NCBI GenBank assembly: GCA_001769125.1
Contig: MEOG01000122.1
Coordinates: 32,815 to 96,814 of the forward strand
DNA length: 64,000 nt
DNA from: Bacteroidetes bacterium GWF2_35_48
GTDB taxonomy: Bacteria; Bacteroidota; Bacteroidia; Bacteroidales; GWF2-35-48
Reading direction: 5' to 3'
In this document: positions 1 to 8,006 of the stretch, one piece after another
Layout: each line of letters starts with the position of its first letter
Position numbering within the stretch: position 1 is the first letter of the stretch
Notes under the pieces: model-generated
What the model saw: the letters and a program-made list of their open reading frames with translations, nothing else
What the model was told of the DNA's origin: nothing
Database searches by the model: none
Translations under genes and position numbers: made by a program

Positions 1-324
1 ATGCCACAATCCATAATGCCCCTGCAAGAAATCAAGGGAGACAAACAACCCATCGGCATTTACTATAAAATGACATCCTTTACAAACCAAAACATACAAA
101 TACAGAAAGGCGACAGGATATATCTTATGAGCGATGGTTTTGCTGATCAGTTTGGTGGTCCAAAAAATAAAAAAATCAAAAAACAAACATTGAAAAATTT
201 TATTTCTTCTATTCAGAATAAGGATATGCAAACGCAAAAAGATGAGCTCGTAAAAATGTTTGAAGAATGGAGAAGTGTAAACGAGCAGGTAGACGATGTG
301 CTAGTGATTGGGTTTAAAGTTTAA
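1..324 (+). CDS. SpoIIE/PP2C-type serine phosphatase, C-terminal fragment
   Basis: The reading frame is open at the left edge of the window, so only the last ~107 residues are seen and the true start lies outside. The fragment contains the terminal part of a SpoIIE-like PP2C phosphatase domain: the motif LMSDGFADQFGG, where the Asp is expected to bind metal, followed by the closing motif DDVLVIGFKV. It closely parallels the C-terminus of the receiver-phosphatase at 44841-46169, which has LFSDGYADQFGG and DDILVTGIRL, so the two are paralogues. Such proteins usually dephosphorylate an anti-sigma-factor antagonist or another signalling protein. Its N-terminal input domain is not visible. Family assignment is solid; substrate and partner are unknown. 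Confidence 0.8.
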   Translation: MPQSIMPLQEIKGDKQPIGIYYKMTSFTNQNIQIQKGDRIYLMSDGFADQFGGPKNKKIKKQTLKNFISSIQNKDMQTQKDELVKMFEEWRSVNEQVDDVLVIGFKV

Positions 325-375
325 GCAAAGACATACGTTTGCTTTAAGAAATTATGCTGTTGATTTATCTCTGTC

Positions 376-1038
376 TTATCGTTTCAACAATCCCTCAACA
401 TCTTCTACTTTTATTTTTGAAAAATCATTAATCGTGAATTTTATCATTTGCAATTCTTCTTGCGAGTGAGTTGTTGTTACCCCAATGACATTCATCCCCG
501 CAGACATTGCCGATTTGATACCCGAAAAAGAATCTTCAAAAGCAACGCAATTATGGGGAGCAACAAAAAGTTTTTCTGCAGCTTTCAAATATACTTCAGG
601 AGAGGGTTTTCCTTGTGTTATCATAGAGTCATCAATCAATGCAGAAAAATAATGACGTATGGGCAAATGCTCCAATACAAAATTTAGGTTGCTTGTTGGC
701 GCTGAGGTAGCAATTCCCATTTTAAAACCTGCAATCTTAAGATTTTCTAAAAATTCATACAGCCCGTTGAGAGGTTTTATTGATGCGCTGAAAACATCTC
801 TGTACATTGCTTCTTTGATTTCAGTATGATCAATTATTTCAGAAGGAGAAAGTAAATTTTTATAAAGAAAATTTAAAATGTCTTCATTGGATTTTCCCCA
901 AATATTTTTGAAGAATTCGATTTCATCAATTGCAATATCGAAGGTCTGGCAATATCTCAGCCACGCATCTTTGTGAAACGGATTGTTGTTAACAAGCACA
1001 CCATCCATATCAAAAATAACAGCTTTTTCTTTTTTCAT
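376..1038 (-). CDS. HAD-superfamily phosphatase, beta-phosphoglucomutase-like
   Basis: A 220-residue HAD hydrolase of the beta-phosphoglucomutase/phosphatase subfamily, likely a cytoplasmic sugar-phosphate phosphatase or mutase. Motif I is FDMDGVLV, with nucleophile Asp10 and acid/base Asp12. An alpha-helical cap follows, then motif II (ATSAP), motif III Lys (GKPSPEVYLKAA) and motif IV (FEDSFSGIKSAMSAG). The frame is open upstream to 1092, but that would add 18 residues before the conserved start of the fold and overlap the divergent gene at 1082. The ATG at 1038 gives the family's usual length. The real substrate cannot be told from sequence. Confidence 0.85.
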   Translation of the reverse strand: MKKEKAVIFDMDGVLVNNNPFHKDAWLRYCQTFDIAIDEIEFFKNIWGKSNEDILNFLYKNLLSPSEIIDHTEIKEAMYRDVFSASIKPLNGLYEFLENLKIAGFKMGIATSAPTSNLNFVLEHLPIRHYFSALIDDSMITQGKPSPEVYLKAAEKLFVAPHNCVAFEDSFSGIKSAMSAGMNVIGVTTTHSQEELQMIKFTINDFSKIKVEDVEGLLKR

Positions 1039-1053
1039 TTTTTCATAACTTTG

Positions 1054-1061
1054 TATATTTG
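1054..1061 (+). promoter_or_regulatory. Probable -7 promoter element (TATATTTG)
   Basis: TATATTTG matches the Bacteroidota -7 consensus TAnnTTTG and lies 20 bp before the ATG of the alkyltransferase-like gene at 1082. No TTTG -33 box at the proper spacing is seen, so support is moderate. Confidence 0.4.
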
Positions 1062-1081
1062 TCAAAGTTGAGAAAAAATCT

Positions 1082-1420
1082 ATGAAAAACAAGGATGGTT
1101 TTTTTGATTTGGTTTATCAGGTTGCACGCCTGATTCCCTACGGTCGTGTTACATCGTATGGTGCTATTGCAAAATATTTAGGATCTGCACAATCTGCCCG
1201 CATGGTGGGTTGGGCAATGAACAATTCGCATACACAAAAAGAATACGTACCGGCACATCGTGTTGTAAACAGAACTGGAATGTTAACAGGCAAGCATCAT
1301 TTCGGAGGTTCTGATGTAATGGAAGATTTGCTAAAGAACGAAGGCGCGATTATTGCAGAAAATCAAATTGTAAATTTTCATCAGATTTTTTGGGATCCTG
1401 CAAAAGAGTTGAAATTATAG
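1082..1420 (+). CDS. Alkyltransferase-like (ATL) DNA repair protein
   Basis: A 112-residue protein made only of the DNA-binding winged-helix domain of O6-methylguanine-DNA methyltransferase (LIPYGRVTSYGAIAKYLG, SARMVGWAMNNS). The active-site motif PCHRV of true methyltransferases reads VPAHRVV here: the acceptor Cys is replaced by Ala. This is the signature of alkyltransferase-like proteins, which bind O6-alkylguanine and flag it for nucleotide excision repair rather than removing the alkyl group. The domain is complete for an ATL. It is divergent from the HAD gene, with start codons 43 bp apart and a TAnnTTTG element between. Family call is firm; the flagging role is from the family. Confidence 0.85.
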   Translation: MKNKDGFFDLVYQVARLIPYGRVTSYGAIAKYLGSAQSARMVGWAMNNSHTQKEYVPAHRVVNRTGMLTGKHHFGGSDVMEDLLKNEGAIIAENQIVNFHQIFWDPAKELKL

Positions 1421-1442
1421 AGTTGTTCCTATATTGTGGGGA

Positions 1443-1690
1443 AGTCGGCAGTCAAATAGTCTACAGTCGGCAGTCGGCAGTAAGAAAGTCTCCAGTAAGA
1501 AAGTCTCCAGTCAGCAGTCAGGCAGTCAGGACAGACTGAAAACTGTGGACTGTGGACTGTAGACTGTGGACTGTAGACTGTAGACTGCAGACTGTAGACT
1601 GTGGACTGTAGACTGTGGACTGTAGACTGTGGACTGTAGACTGTAGACTGCAGACTGTAGACTGAAGACTGTAGACTGTAGGTCGTAAAC
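1443..1690. repeat. Tandem GACTGT/ACAGTC simple-sequence repeat
   Basis: This gap of ~340 bp holds no gene. Its left third is built from CAGTCGGCAGTC and AAGTCTCCAGT units. The right two thirds is a run of units such as GACTGTAGA and GACTGTGGA with a ~9-10 bp period. The left block is roughly the reverse complement of the right block (AGTCTACAGTC against GACTGTAGACT), so the region can fold into a long imperfect hairpin. Confidence 0.85.
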
Positions 1691-1740
1691 AGATTTATAA
1701 AAAAACCATTTTACGTAACATGAGATACTAATATAAATTT

Positions 1741-1748
1741 TACCTTTG
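1741..1748 (+). promoter_or_regulatory. Probable -7 promoter element (TACCTTTG)
   Basis: TACCTTTG fits the TAnnTTTG consensus 16 bp before the ATG at 1765, just outside the tandem-repeat block. No clear -33 box is seen. Confidence 0.4.
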
Positions 1749-1764
1749 TAAGATATATTACAAA

Positions 1765-2124
1765 ATGAATATTGAAGAATTCAGAGAATATTGCATTTCA
1801 AAAAAAGGAGTAACAGAAGAATTCCCTTTTGATGAAGTAACGCTTGTTTTTAAAGTAATGGGAAAAATGTTTGCGCTTACAGGTCTTGACGAGGATATCC
1901 CTACTTACAATCTGAAATGCTATCCAGAAAGGGCTTTAGAGCTTAGAGAAAGGTATAACGCAGTTCATCCCGGTTACCACATGAATAAAAAACATTGGAA
2001 TACAATATTCTCGGATGCAACAATCACAAAAAAATTATTGCAATCATGGATTGATCATTCCTATGATCTTGTTGTAAACAAGCTGACAAAAGCGCAGCAA
2101 AAAGAATTAAATTTATTAAAATAA
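1765..2124 (+). CDS. MmcQ/YjbR family protein
   Basis: A 119-residue cytoplasmic protein of the MmcQ/YjbR family, a small CyaY-like fold proposed to bind DNA, with no settled function. Typical features are the N-terminal MNIEEFREYCISKKGVTEEFPF, the central FKVMGKMFAL, and the C-terminal PGYHMNKKHWNTI with the W and hydrophobic pattern of the family. Length equals the usual ~115-120 residues. It starts 16 bp after a TACCTTTG promoter element and is followed 12 bp later by a secreted protein gene that may be co-transcribed. Confidence 0.85.
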   Translation: MNIEEFREYCISKKGVTEEFPFDEVTLVFKVMGKMFALTGLDEDIPTYNLKCYPERALELRERYNAVHPGYHMNKKHWNTIFSDATITKKLLQSWIDHSYDLVVNKLTKAQQKELNLLK

Positions 2125-2136
2125 AAATTTATAATT

Positions 2137-2802
2137 ATGAAACACACAAGTTTTCTTTTTATCCTTTTTCTGACGTATTTGTTTGCAACAGCGCAAAGCA
2201 AAATTGAAATCAAAGAGCAAACCGAAGATATCGGTGGAGGCAACCACAATGCCCTTGTTGTAAAAATTTTTCAAAGCAAAGAAGATGACGTGTTTAAAGA
2301 ATGGAAAAGCATTATGAAAGATTTTGATGCAAAAGTGAGCATGAAGAAAAAAGAAATGTTTGCCGATAATGCAATCATTAAAGATATGTCGCAGAATGCG
2401 ATTGATGTATATGCGCGTGCTGAATCCAATGCGGAAGGAGATATTATTTTTGTTGTTGGATTTGATCTTGGAGGAGCTTATATGACCTCTGGTCAGCATC
2501 CGAGAGAATACAAAGAGGCAAAAAAAATGGTGTTAAATTTGGCAAAAGATTTAAGCGAAAAAGGATTAAAAAACAGGGTCAAAGCTGAGGAAAAAATAAT
2601 GCTCGGATTTACAAAGCAAAAAGATTTCATAACTAAAGAAAATGAAACATTAACCCGTGATATTGAAATTTACAAAGAAAAAATTATCAAAGCTGAAGAA
2701 AAAATAAAATTAAATCAAGACAATCTACTGCTTAAAGACAAAGAAATTTTGGACCAGCAAAAAATATTAGATCAGATGATAAAAAATTCTGATGTGAGAT
2801 AA
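2137..2802 (+). CDS. Secreted protein with C-terminal coiled coil, unrecognised
   Basis: A 221-residue protein I do not recognise. Residues 1-20 (MKHTSFLFILFLTYLFATAQ) form a Sec signal peptide with likely cleavage after TAQ. Residues ~20-145 form a mixed alpha/beta region. From ~150 to the end the sequence is charged and heptad-like (KAEEKIMLGFTKQKDFITKENE and onward), a predicted coiled coil, so the protein probably oligomerises or bridges partners in the periplasm. It lies 12 bp after the YjbR gene and converges on the branching enzyme gene, whose stop is only 4 bp away. No function is assigned. Confidence 0.7.
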   Translation: MKHTSFLFILFLTYLFATAQSKIEIKEQTEDIGGGNHNALVVKIFQSKEDDVFKEWKSIMKDFDAKVSMKKKEMFADNAIIKDMSQNAIDVYARAESNAEGDIIFVVGFDLGGAYMTSGQHPREYKEAKKMVLNLAKDLSEKGLKNRVKAEEKIMLGFTKQKDFITKENETLTRDIEIYKEKIIKAEEKIKLNQDNLLLKDKEILDQQKILDQMIKNSDVR

Positions 2803-2806
2803 CAGT

Positions 2807-4792
2807 CTATTTCCCTTTTTTTACAACCAGACAGCAATGGCTCGGCAAATACAAACGCAAATAATTTTTTTTGTTACTATTTATTGTTTCGTAAACCATT
2901 GTTTCATTAATTCGGTTATGCCCGTTATACATAGCAGAATCGCTGTTCAGCAAAATTGAATAATTTCCTTTTGGAATTTCTATTCCATAATCCGTGAAAG
3001 ACGTTACAGGATTAAAATTAAAAATAAAATACAGCTTCCCTCGTTTGAAAACCAGCACCTGATCTTCATTGTTGCGCACAAGAGGTTCTGAATAAAAAGT
3101 AAAAATTTTCTCTTTTTTTAACAAAGTAATCATATCTCTGTCAAAAAAACCAAGACCCATATAATGTAGATCTGGATTATCAGACAAACTCCATTGTCTT
3201 CGTGCATAATGAAACGACCAGTTGTTGCCTTCCCTTGGAAAGTCTATCCATTCCGGATGCCCGAATTCATTACCCATAAAATTTAGATAGCCATTTCCTG
3301 CTGTCCCTGCTGTTACCAACCTTATCATTTTATGCAATGCAACACCACGATCAACGTAAAGGTTTTGATGCTGTCTGTGCATGTCGTAATACATATTTGC
3401 GCCAATAAGCCTGAAGATGATTGTCTGGTCTCCTACAATTGCCTGATCGTGGCATTCTGCATAACTGATTACTTTTTCTTCATTACGCTTATCTGAAAGT
3501 CTGTAAAACATATCTCCCACATGCCAGTCTTCATCACGAACTTCTTTAATTAATTTTATCCAGTAATCGGGTGTGCCGAGTGCCAACCTGTAATCAAAGC
3601 CATAGCCCCCATCATCCAGTGGAGAAGCCAGTCCCGGCATTCCACTCATTTCTTCTGCAATAGAAATTGCATCCGGTTTATAATCATGTATTAGTTTATT
3701 CGCCAGCATCAGATATACTATGGCATCTTCATCCTGATTCAAATTAAAATATTGCTCATAGGAATGAAAATCCGACCCCAATCCATGGTCATTGTACAAC
3801 ATACTTGTAACGCCGTCGAAACGGTAACCGTCAAAATTGTACTCATCAAGCCAGAACTTGCAGTTTGATAACAAGAAATGCAGAACCTCATTTTTTCCGT
3901 AATTGAAACATCGGGAATCCCAGGCAGGATGATCTCCTCTCCCACCCTCGTGAAAATACAAATAACTGGTTCCATCAAATTGGCTCAACCCTTCCACTAT
4001 GTTTTTAACGGAGTGGGAATGGACTATATCCATAATTACAGCGATGCCCAACCCATGCGCGTCATCAATCAGATGCTTCAACTCCTCAGGTGTTCCCTGA
4101 CGGAAAGAGGCTGCAAAATAATTCGAAACATGATAGCCAAATGAACCATAATATGGATGCTCCTGTACTGCCATCAACTGAATTACATTATACCCTGCTG
4201 TATGAATTCGCGGCAACACATTCACTCTGAATTCTTCATAACTAGATACCTTTCCCTCTTCTGAAGACATCCCAACATGAGCTTCATAGACGAATGGATA
4301 TTGCGGAAGTTTTATCTTTTTATTTTTCCATTTATATTCTTTTTTAGGATTCCACACCTGCGCATTAAAAATTAAAGTTCTTTCATCCTGCACAACTCTT
4401 CGTGCCCATGCGGGAATGCGTTCTCCGCTTCCATCTTCCCAACATACAAGAAGTTTGTATTCATCATAATGCTTTAACAAATTCAATGGCAACTCAATTT
4501 CCCAGTTTCCGTTTTCTTTTCTTTGCAACAGGAAAGCAGAATCAGGTTTCCAGTTGTTAAAAGCGGCAAGAAAATAAATATATGTTGCATGTGGTGCCCA
4601 TTCACGAAAAACCCACTTATCTGCATATTTGTGAAGACCATAATACAAATAGCCGTTCATAGCATCGTGAAGAAAATCAAAACGACCTTTTAATTCCAGT
4701 TCTTTATCTGAAAATAACTGATGCCTCCTGATTATGGTTTCAGCAAAAGGCTCCAGGTACGTATCATTTTTTATCAGCTCCAAAGTTTCCAT
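2807..4792 (-). CDS. glgB: 1,4-alpha-glucan branching enzyme (GH13)
   Basis: Cytoplasmic branching enzyme of glycogen synthesis: cleaves alpha-1,4 glucan chains and re-attaches them by alpha-1,6 links. The 661 residues comprise an N-terminal CBM48-like domain (to ~150), a GH13 barrel and a C-terminal beta domain. Conserved regions are MDIVHSHSVKN (~254-264), GYRFDGVTSML with nucleophile Asp326, SIAEEMSGMPG with acid/base Glu380, and YAECHDQ with the transition-state Asp. The long insert-free form with VYEAHVGMSSEEGKVSSYEEF and FMGNEFGHPEWIDFPREGN resembles the eukaryote-like GH13_8 branching enzymes rather than the E. coli type. No other glycogen genes are nearby. A CAAACCTA (minus-strand TAGGTTTG) element at 4807-4814 may be its promoter. 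Confidence 0.95.
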   Translation of the reverse strand: METLELIKNDTYLEPFAETIIRRHQLFSDKELELKGRFDFLHDAMNGYLYYGLHKYADKWVFREWAPHATYIYFLAAFNNWKPDSAFLLQRKENGNWEIELPLNLLKHYDEYKLLVCWEDGSGERIPAWARRVVQDERTLIFNAQVWNPKKEYKWKNKKIKLPQYPFVYEAHVGMSSEEGKVSSYEEFRVNVLPRIHTAGYNVIQLMAVQEHPYYGSFGYHVSNYFAASFRQGTPEELKHLIDDAHGLGIAVIMDIVHSHSVKNIVEGLSQFDGTSYLYFHEGGRGDHPAWDSRCFNYGKNEVLHFLLSNCKFWLDEYNFDGYRFDGVTSMLYNDHGLGSDFHSYEQYFNLNQDEDAIVYLMLANKLIHDYKPDAISIAEEMSGMPGLASPLDDGGYGFDYRLALGTPDYWIKLIKEVRDEDWHVGDMFYRLSDKRNEEKVISYAECHDQAIVGDQTIIFRLIGANMYYDMHRQHQNLYVDRGVALHKMIRLVTAGTAGNGYLNFMGNEFGHPEWIDFPREGNNWSFHYARRQWSLSDNPDLHYMGLGFFDRDMITLLKKEKIFTFYSEPLVRNNEDQVLVFKRGKLYFIFNFNPVTSFTDYGIEIPKGNYSILLNSDSAMYNGHNRINETMVYETINSNKKNYLRLYLPSHCCLVVKKGK

Positions 4793-4806
4793 ATAATAAT
4801 TTTATA

Positions 4807-4814
4807 CAAACCTA
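4807..4814 (-). promoter_or_regulatory. Probable -7 element for glgB
   Basis: On the minus strand this reads TAGGTTTG, matching TAnnTTTG, 14 bp ahead of the glgB start codon. No -33 box is evident. Confidence 0.35.
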
Positions 4815-4914
4815 TGAAAAAAAAACAACATCGCCACTTGTAATAAGTATTAATAAGAAATGATTATTTTGCTTCACATTAAACAAAATCGTTTTCCCGA
4901 AATTGGGTGCTAAA

Positions 4915-5040
4915 AATTTATACCATGCCCAGTCATTAATTGTCCTTTTGGAAAATCCTTAGGGTCTCATTGCGCCTATCGAAAGGAGGTCTAAGGGGTT
5001 TATGCGATTGAGAAAATATGATAGGTAAGAGTATAGAATC
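4915..5040. repeat. Dispersed hairpin repeat (copy 1 of the 21.6-kb repeat)
   Basis: This segment of the 514-bp gap between glgB and the VOC gene is homologous to the flanks of the element at 21646-21950. Shared blocks include ATACC, GCCCAGTCATT against GCCCGGTCATT, GGAAAATCCTT, GCGATTGAGAAAA and TAAGAGTATAGA. The centre is an imperfect hairpin (ATCCTTAG with CTAAGGGGT). There is no coding content. Confidence 0.65.
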
Positions 5041-5129
5041 GGTTATTTAAAAAAATAATAGACGTTGTAAAATAAAAAATAGTTTTATCAATTATCAAAT
5101 AGCGCATTATAATAAATCCTATTTTTGCC

Positions 5130-5298
5130 TGCAAGAAAACAATGTGTTTGACAAAGAAAACGTCAAATACAAGACTTTCGAAGTCATGAAAACTAAGGAG
5201 TTTACTTTTGTAAATGACTGTTTTCATGACACGGCAAACAACCAGTGGTTGTTTGAGCGAGCTGGTGCGATGAACGCAGTAGTTGGCGTTTTCTTGCA
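5130..5298. repeat. Multi-hairpin structured element closed by an 11-bp stem
   Basis: The ends are exact inverted repeats: TGCAAGAAAAC (5130-5140) and GTTTTCTTGCA (5288-5298). Inside lie a 9-bp hairpin with one G:T pair (5144-5152/5162-5170), an exact 11-bp pair GTCATGAAAAC/GTTTTCATGAC (5183-5193/5220-5230) with a small inner hairpin TTTAC/GTAAA, and a 9-bp hairpin CAAACAACC/GGTTGTTTG (5235-5243/5247-5255). Together they can form a multi-branched structure. Short frames that cross it are not credible genes. It begins 9 bp from the stop of the VOC gene (5307). It could be a structured RNA or a dispersed repeat. Confidence 0.7.
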
Positions 5299-5306
5299 AA
5301 CACTAA

Positions 5307-6368
5307 TTAATCTTTTACCCTGTTAAACGATAATGTCTTCACCATCCAGTCAGGAAGCGGTTTTTCAGGATTTCTTTTTTTCAGATTAAAATAAATACCT
5401 AATTTTTTTAATACAGGAACCTTATGTGTTTCTACAAACTCGATAAGTGTTCCATCTGGATCTTCAATATATGCAAACGAACCTGCTGCATCGCCCATAT
5501 CAAAGCTGCTACCAGTATCAACGGTAAATGGAAATCCTTTTTCTGCACATTCTTTTCGAAGCATGTCCATACCACAAATATCAAAACAAAGATGAATATA
5601 ACCAATGTCGCCCCAAAAACGGTTTTCGAATATTTTTTTTGGCACTCTTTCAAAAACCTGAATTAATTCAATATGAGAAGTCCCTAAAAGCTTGCTGAAA
5701 GCACCTTTTCGCGGTTGACTATGACTTAACAAAATTCTTCTGCATTTTTGATTCCCGCCGGGAAGTGATGCGAAATCTTCAAATACATTTGTGTGATCGT
5801 ATTCTATCTTATCGTATCCCAAAATATCTGAATAAAACGGAATAGATTTTTCAATATCGCTAACACCAATTACGGCTCCACAAGGACCTCCTGTAAGACT
5901 TTTTCCATTAGAAAACCAATCAGAAAATTCCTCAACCTGAAAAATATTTTTATAGGGGTCTTTAACAAAAAAGAATTTTTTTCCGGCAGGGTCTTTTTGA
6001 ATAGTATCATTTAAAGAAACATTTTCACTCTTGAAAAAGTCGAATGCTTTGTCAATATTCCTGCATTTTATTTTTGCAATAAAAATTCCCAGATCCCCAA
6101 GCTGAACTTCAAATTCCGGGAAAAGAGGCGTTCTTTTCGTGTATTGCCAGATTTCAAAACCACCCCCACCCTGCATGTTAACAGCAAGTACAGCGTGGCG
6201 TTCCTGTGGTTGTCCTCCTGTATAAGGGAGCATCAATCCTGCTACGGCTGCTTCATCAAAAACAGGAATATCCATTCCGAAATATTTCCTGTACCATTTC
6301 CAGGCTTGTGGAGTATCAGGATTCCCAATCCCAATCTGCTGAATGCCGCATATAATTTTTTTATTCAT
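5307..6368 (-). CDS. VOC (glyoxalase/bleomycin-resistance) family protein, two-domain
   Basis: A 353-residue protein with two vicinal-oxygen-chelate modules: residues ~3-135 (ICGIQQIGIGNPDTPQAWKWY to IFQVEEF) and ~155-300 (GGPCGAVIGVSDIEKSIPFYSDILGYDKIEYD to GTLIEFVETHKVP). Candidate metal ligands are His (HIELIQVFER), His (IGYIHLCFDI) and Glu (TLIEFVE) in the second half. The family covers metal-dependent dioxygenases, isomerases and lyases, so the reaction cannot be named. The frame is open to 6470, but the ATG at 6368 starts directly at the domain (MNKKIICGIQQIG), while the longer form adds a lysine-rich stretch without homology sense. It is 105 bp downstream of the SDR gene on the same strand. 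Confidence 0.75.
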   Translation of the reverse strand: MNKKIICGIQQIGIGNPDTPQAWKWYRKYFGMDIPVFDEAAVAGLMLPYTGGQPQERHAVLAVNMQGGGGFEIWQYTKRTPLFPEFEVQLGDLGIFIAKIKCRNIDKAFDFFKSENVSLNDTIQKDPAGKKFFFVKDPYKNIFQVEEFSDWFSNGKSLTGGPCGAVIGVSDIEKSIPFYSDILGYDKIEYDHTNVFEDFASLPGGNQKCRRILLSHSQPRKGAFSKLLGTSHIELIQVFERVPKKIFENRFWGDIGYIHLCFDICGMDMLRKECAEKGFPFTVDTGSSFDMGDAAGSFAYIEDPDGTLIEFVETHKVPVLKKLGIYFNLKKRNPEKPLPDWMVKTLSFNRVKD

Positions 6369-6473
6369 GATTTTAGATGATAATTCAAATGAAATTTTTT
6401 TTATATTTATTGCGTCTATCTTAGGAGTTTTTTTTAATGTTTGCCCGTTATTGCTATCTGCTTCTTGCAAACA

Positions 6474-7268
6474 TTACGTAGGTTTAATTTTTAATACAAG
6501 CCAGTTAAAAAGCCCCGGAAAAAACCGTTTAATATAAACCATCAGTATTTCTTTACCTCCAATATAAATTTCATTTTTCCCATTATTAACTCCCCGTATT
6601 ATTTTTTTTGCGCACACATCAACAGCAATGCCTTGTTCCTGCCCATCATCCATTTTCCCATGCGGCTTCCCGTCTTTTTCAAGAGCATGAAAAGAAATAT
6701 TTGTTTTGATCCTTCCGGGACAAACAATTGTTACACCAATATTATTAGCATGTTCTTCAAAACGGAGCGTATCGAAAAAGCCATGTAATGCATGTTTTGA
6801 TGCAGCATAAGCAGAACGCAACGGAAAACCAAATTTGCCGGATACACTACTTATCACAACAAAATGTCCCTCTTTATTTTTTATCATTGATGGCAGAATC
6901 TTTTTTGTTAGCTTCACATACGAGAAAAAATTCACATCCATAATGCGTTTGTCAACTGAAAAATTCGTTTCTGCAACGGCTGAACGCTGGCTGATTCCTC
7001 CATTGTGTATCATAATTTGAACCGGACCGAAATTATTCATCACATCTTCCGCTGCTTTATCCAAAGAGTCAATATCAGAAAGGTCAAGCGTATAAATATT
7101 GCATGAAGTAGTATATTCAAGACAGATTTTCTGAACACGTTCCAACTCTTCTTTACGGCGCGCGGAAAGAATCAGGCTGCATTTTTCTTTTGCCAGCTCA
7201 ATTGCTAAAGCCTCTCCAATACCTGAAGATGCGCCGGTAATCCATATTGTTTTATTTTGAAGGTTCAA
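6474..7268 (-). CDS. Short-chain dehydrogenase/reductase
   Basis: Classical SDR of 264 residues: NAD(P)-binding TGASSGIG near residues 11-18, structural NGG (HNGGIS), catalytic Ser in VISSVSGKFG, and YAASK (Tyr/Lys pair) followed by PGRIKTNIS. The pattern and length fit the DHRS7-like group of ketoreductases found in many Bacteroidota; substrate unknown. The C-terminal ~25 residues (MVYIKRFFPGLFNWLVLKIKPT) are hydrophobic and may touch the membrane. A minus-strand -7 element (CAAAAATA, 7288-7295) lies 20 bp upstream. It may be co-transcribed with the VOC gene. Confidence 0.9.
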   Translation of the reverse strand: MNLQNKTIWITGASSGIGEALAIELAKEKCSLILSARRKEELERVQKICLEYTTSCNIYTLDLSDIDSLDKAAEDVMNNFGPVQIMIHNGGISQRSAVAETNFSVDKRIMDVNFFSYVKLTKKILPSMIKNKEGHFVVISSVSGKFGFPLRSAYAASKHALHGFFDTLRFEEHANNIGVTIVCPGRIKTNISFHALEKDGKPHGKMDDGQEQGIAVDVCAKKIIRGVNNGKNEIYIGGKEILMVYIKRFFPGLFNWLVLKIKPT

Positions 7269-7322
7269 TTTTTTATTTTTATTTTGACAAAAATAAACAA
7301 AAAAATATTAACAAGCACTCTT

Positions 7323-8006
7323 TCACTCCCTCTCCCTGTTTCGGTGAAAAGCGTCTTCCGGTTCATCAGGTCTGCCATTCGACCACCATTTCGTTACTGG
7401 TTCTATAAGCTCTCCGTAACTGTATTCTGCTTCCTGTTTTTTATTTCCGTTACGATACCATTCTGTCCAGATACCATGCTTTTGCCCGTCTATGCTTTGT
7501 CCTTCTTCTTTTTTTTGCTTGTTATCATACCACGATGTCCACGTGCTTTCGATTTTACCTTTCACATAATATGCTTTTTCTTTCATCATGCCATTCTTAT
7601 ACCACAAATACCAGTAATCGTCCCGTACTCCCAAAACATAATACTGGCGCGCCATGGGCTTCCCATTCTTATAATAATACTGCCATTTGCCATGTTTCAG
7701 ATTATTGAGCATATCGCCCAAAAATTCTATCTGTCCGTTTCTGTACCATCCGGTAACTTTTCCCTGAAGTAAATCATTAATATAATTCGTTTCTAATTCT
7801 TTTTGTCCGTTGAAATACCAATAGGTATGCGTTCCTGTGCGCATTCCGTTCTTATATGCACCTTCAAATTTTATGTTTCCATTGAACCATCTTGTGGTAA
7901 TGTTTTGAGAATAGACCTTGTTAACAGATAGAAATAGAAGGGAAAAAATAATTACGGGGAAAGTTATATAATACGTATTTTTATTGCAGGTATTCATATC
8001 AGACAA
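7323..8006 (-). CDS. Secreted MORN-like repeat protein (YwqK-type)
   Basis: A 227-residue protein with an N-terminal signal peptide (IIFSLLFLSVNKVYSQN) and about seven repeats of the type WYxNGxxxxxxxYxxGxxxG, for example WYFNGQKELETNYINDLLQG and WYRNGQIEFLGDMLNNLKHG. These MORN-like repeats define the family annotated as YwqK antitoxin in Bacillus, but in Bacteroidota such proteins are common exported proteins without a toxin, and none is adjacent here. The start at 8006 overlaps the amidohydrolase stop by 8 bp; Met4 (7997) is an alternative that removes the overlap. Function is unknown. Confidence 0.75.
   Translation of the reverse strand: MSDMNTCNKNTYYITFPVIIFSLLFLSVNKVYSQNITTRWFNGNIKFEGAYKNGMRTGTHTYWYFNGQKELETNYINDLLQGKVTGWYRNGQIEFLGDMLNNLKHGKWQYYYKNGKPMARQYYVLGVRDDYWYLWYKNGMMKEKAYYVKGKIESTWTSWYDNKQKKEEGQSIDGQKHGIWTEWYRNGNKKQEAEYSYGELIEPVTKWWSNGRPDEPEDAFHRNRERE

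Noticed and set aside
1443-1690. Possible CRISPR array
   Set aside because: Units are ~9-10 bp, degenerate and contiguous, with no unique spacers of regular length and no cas genes in the window.
5000-5326. Short frames on both strands between glgB and the VOC gene
   Set aside because: They run across the multi-hairpin element and the VOC gene end; composition follows the inverted repeats rather than a protein.
7323-8006. A real toxin-antitoxin role for the YwqK-like gene
   Set aside because: The protein has a signal peptide and MORN-like repeats, and no toxin gene is adjacent. The family label is historical.
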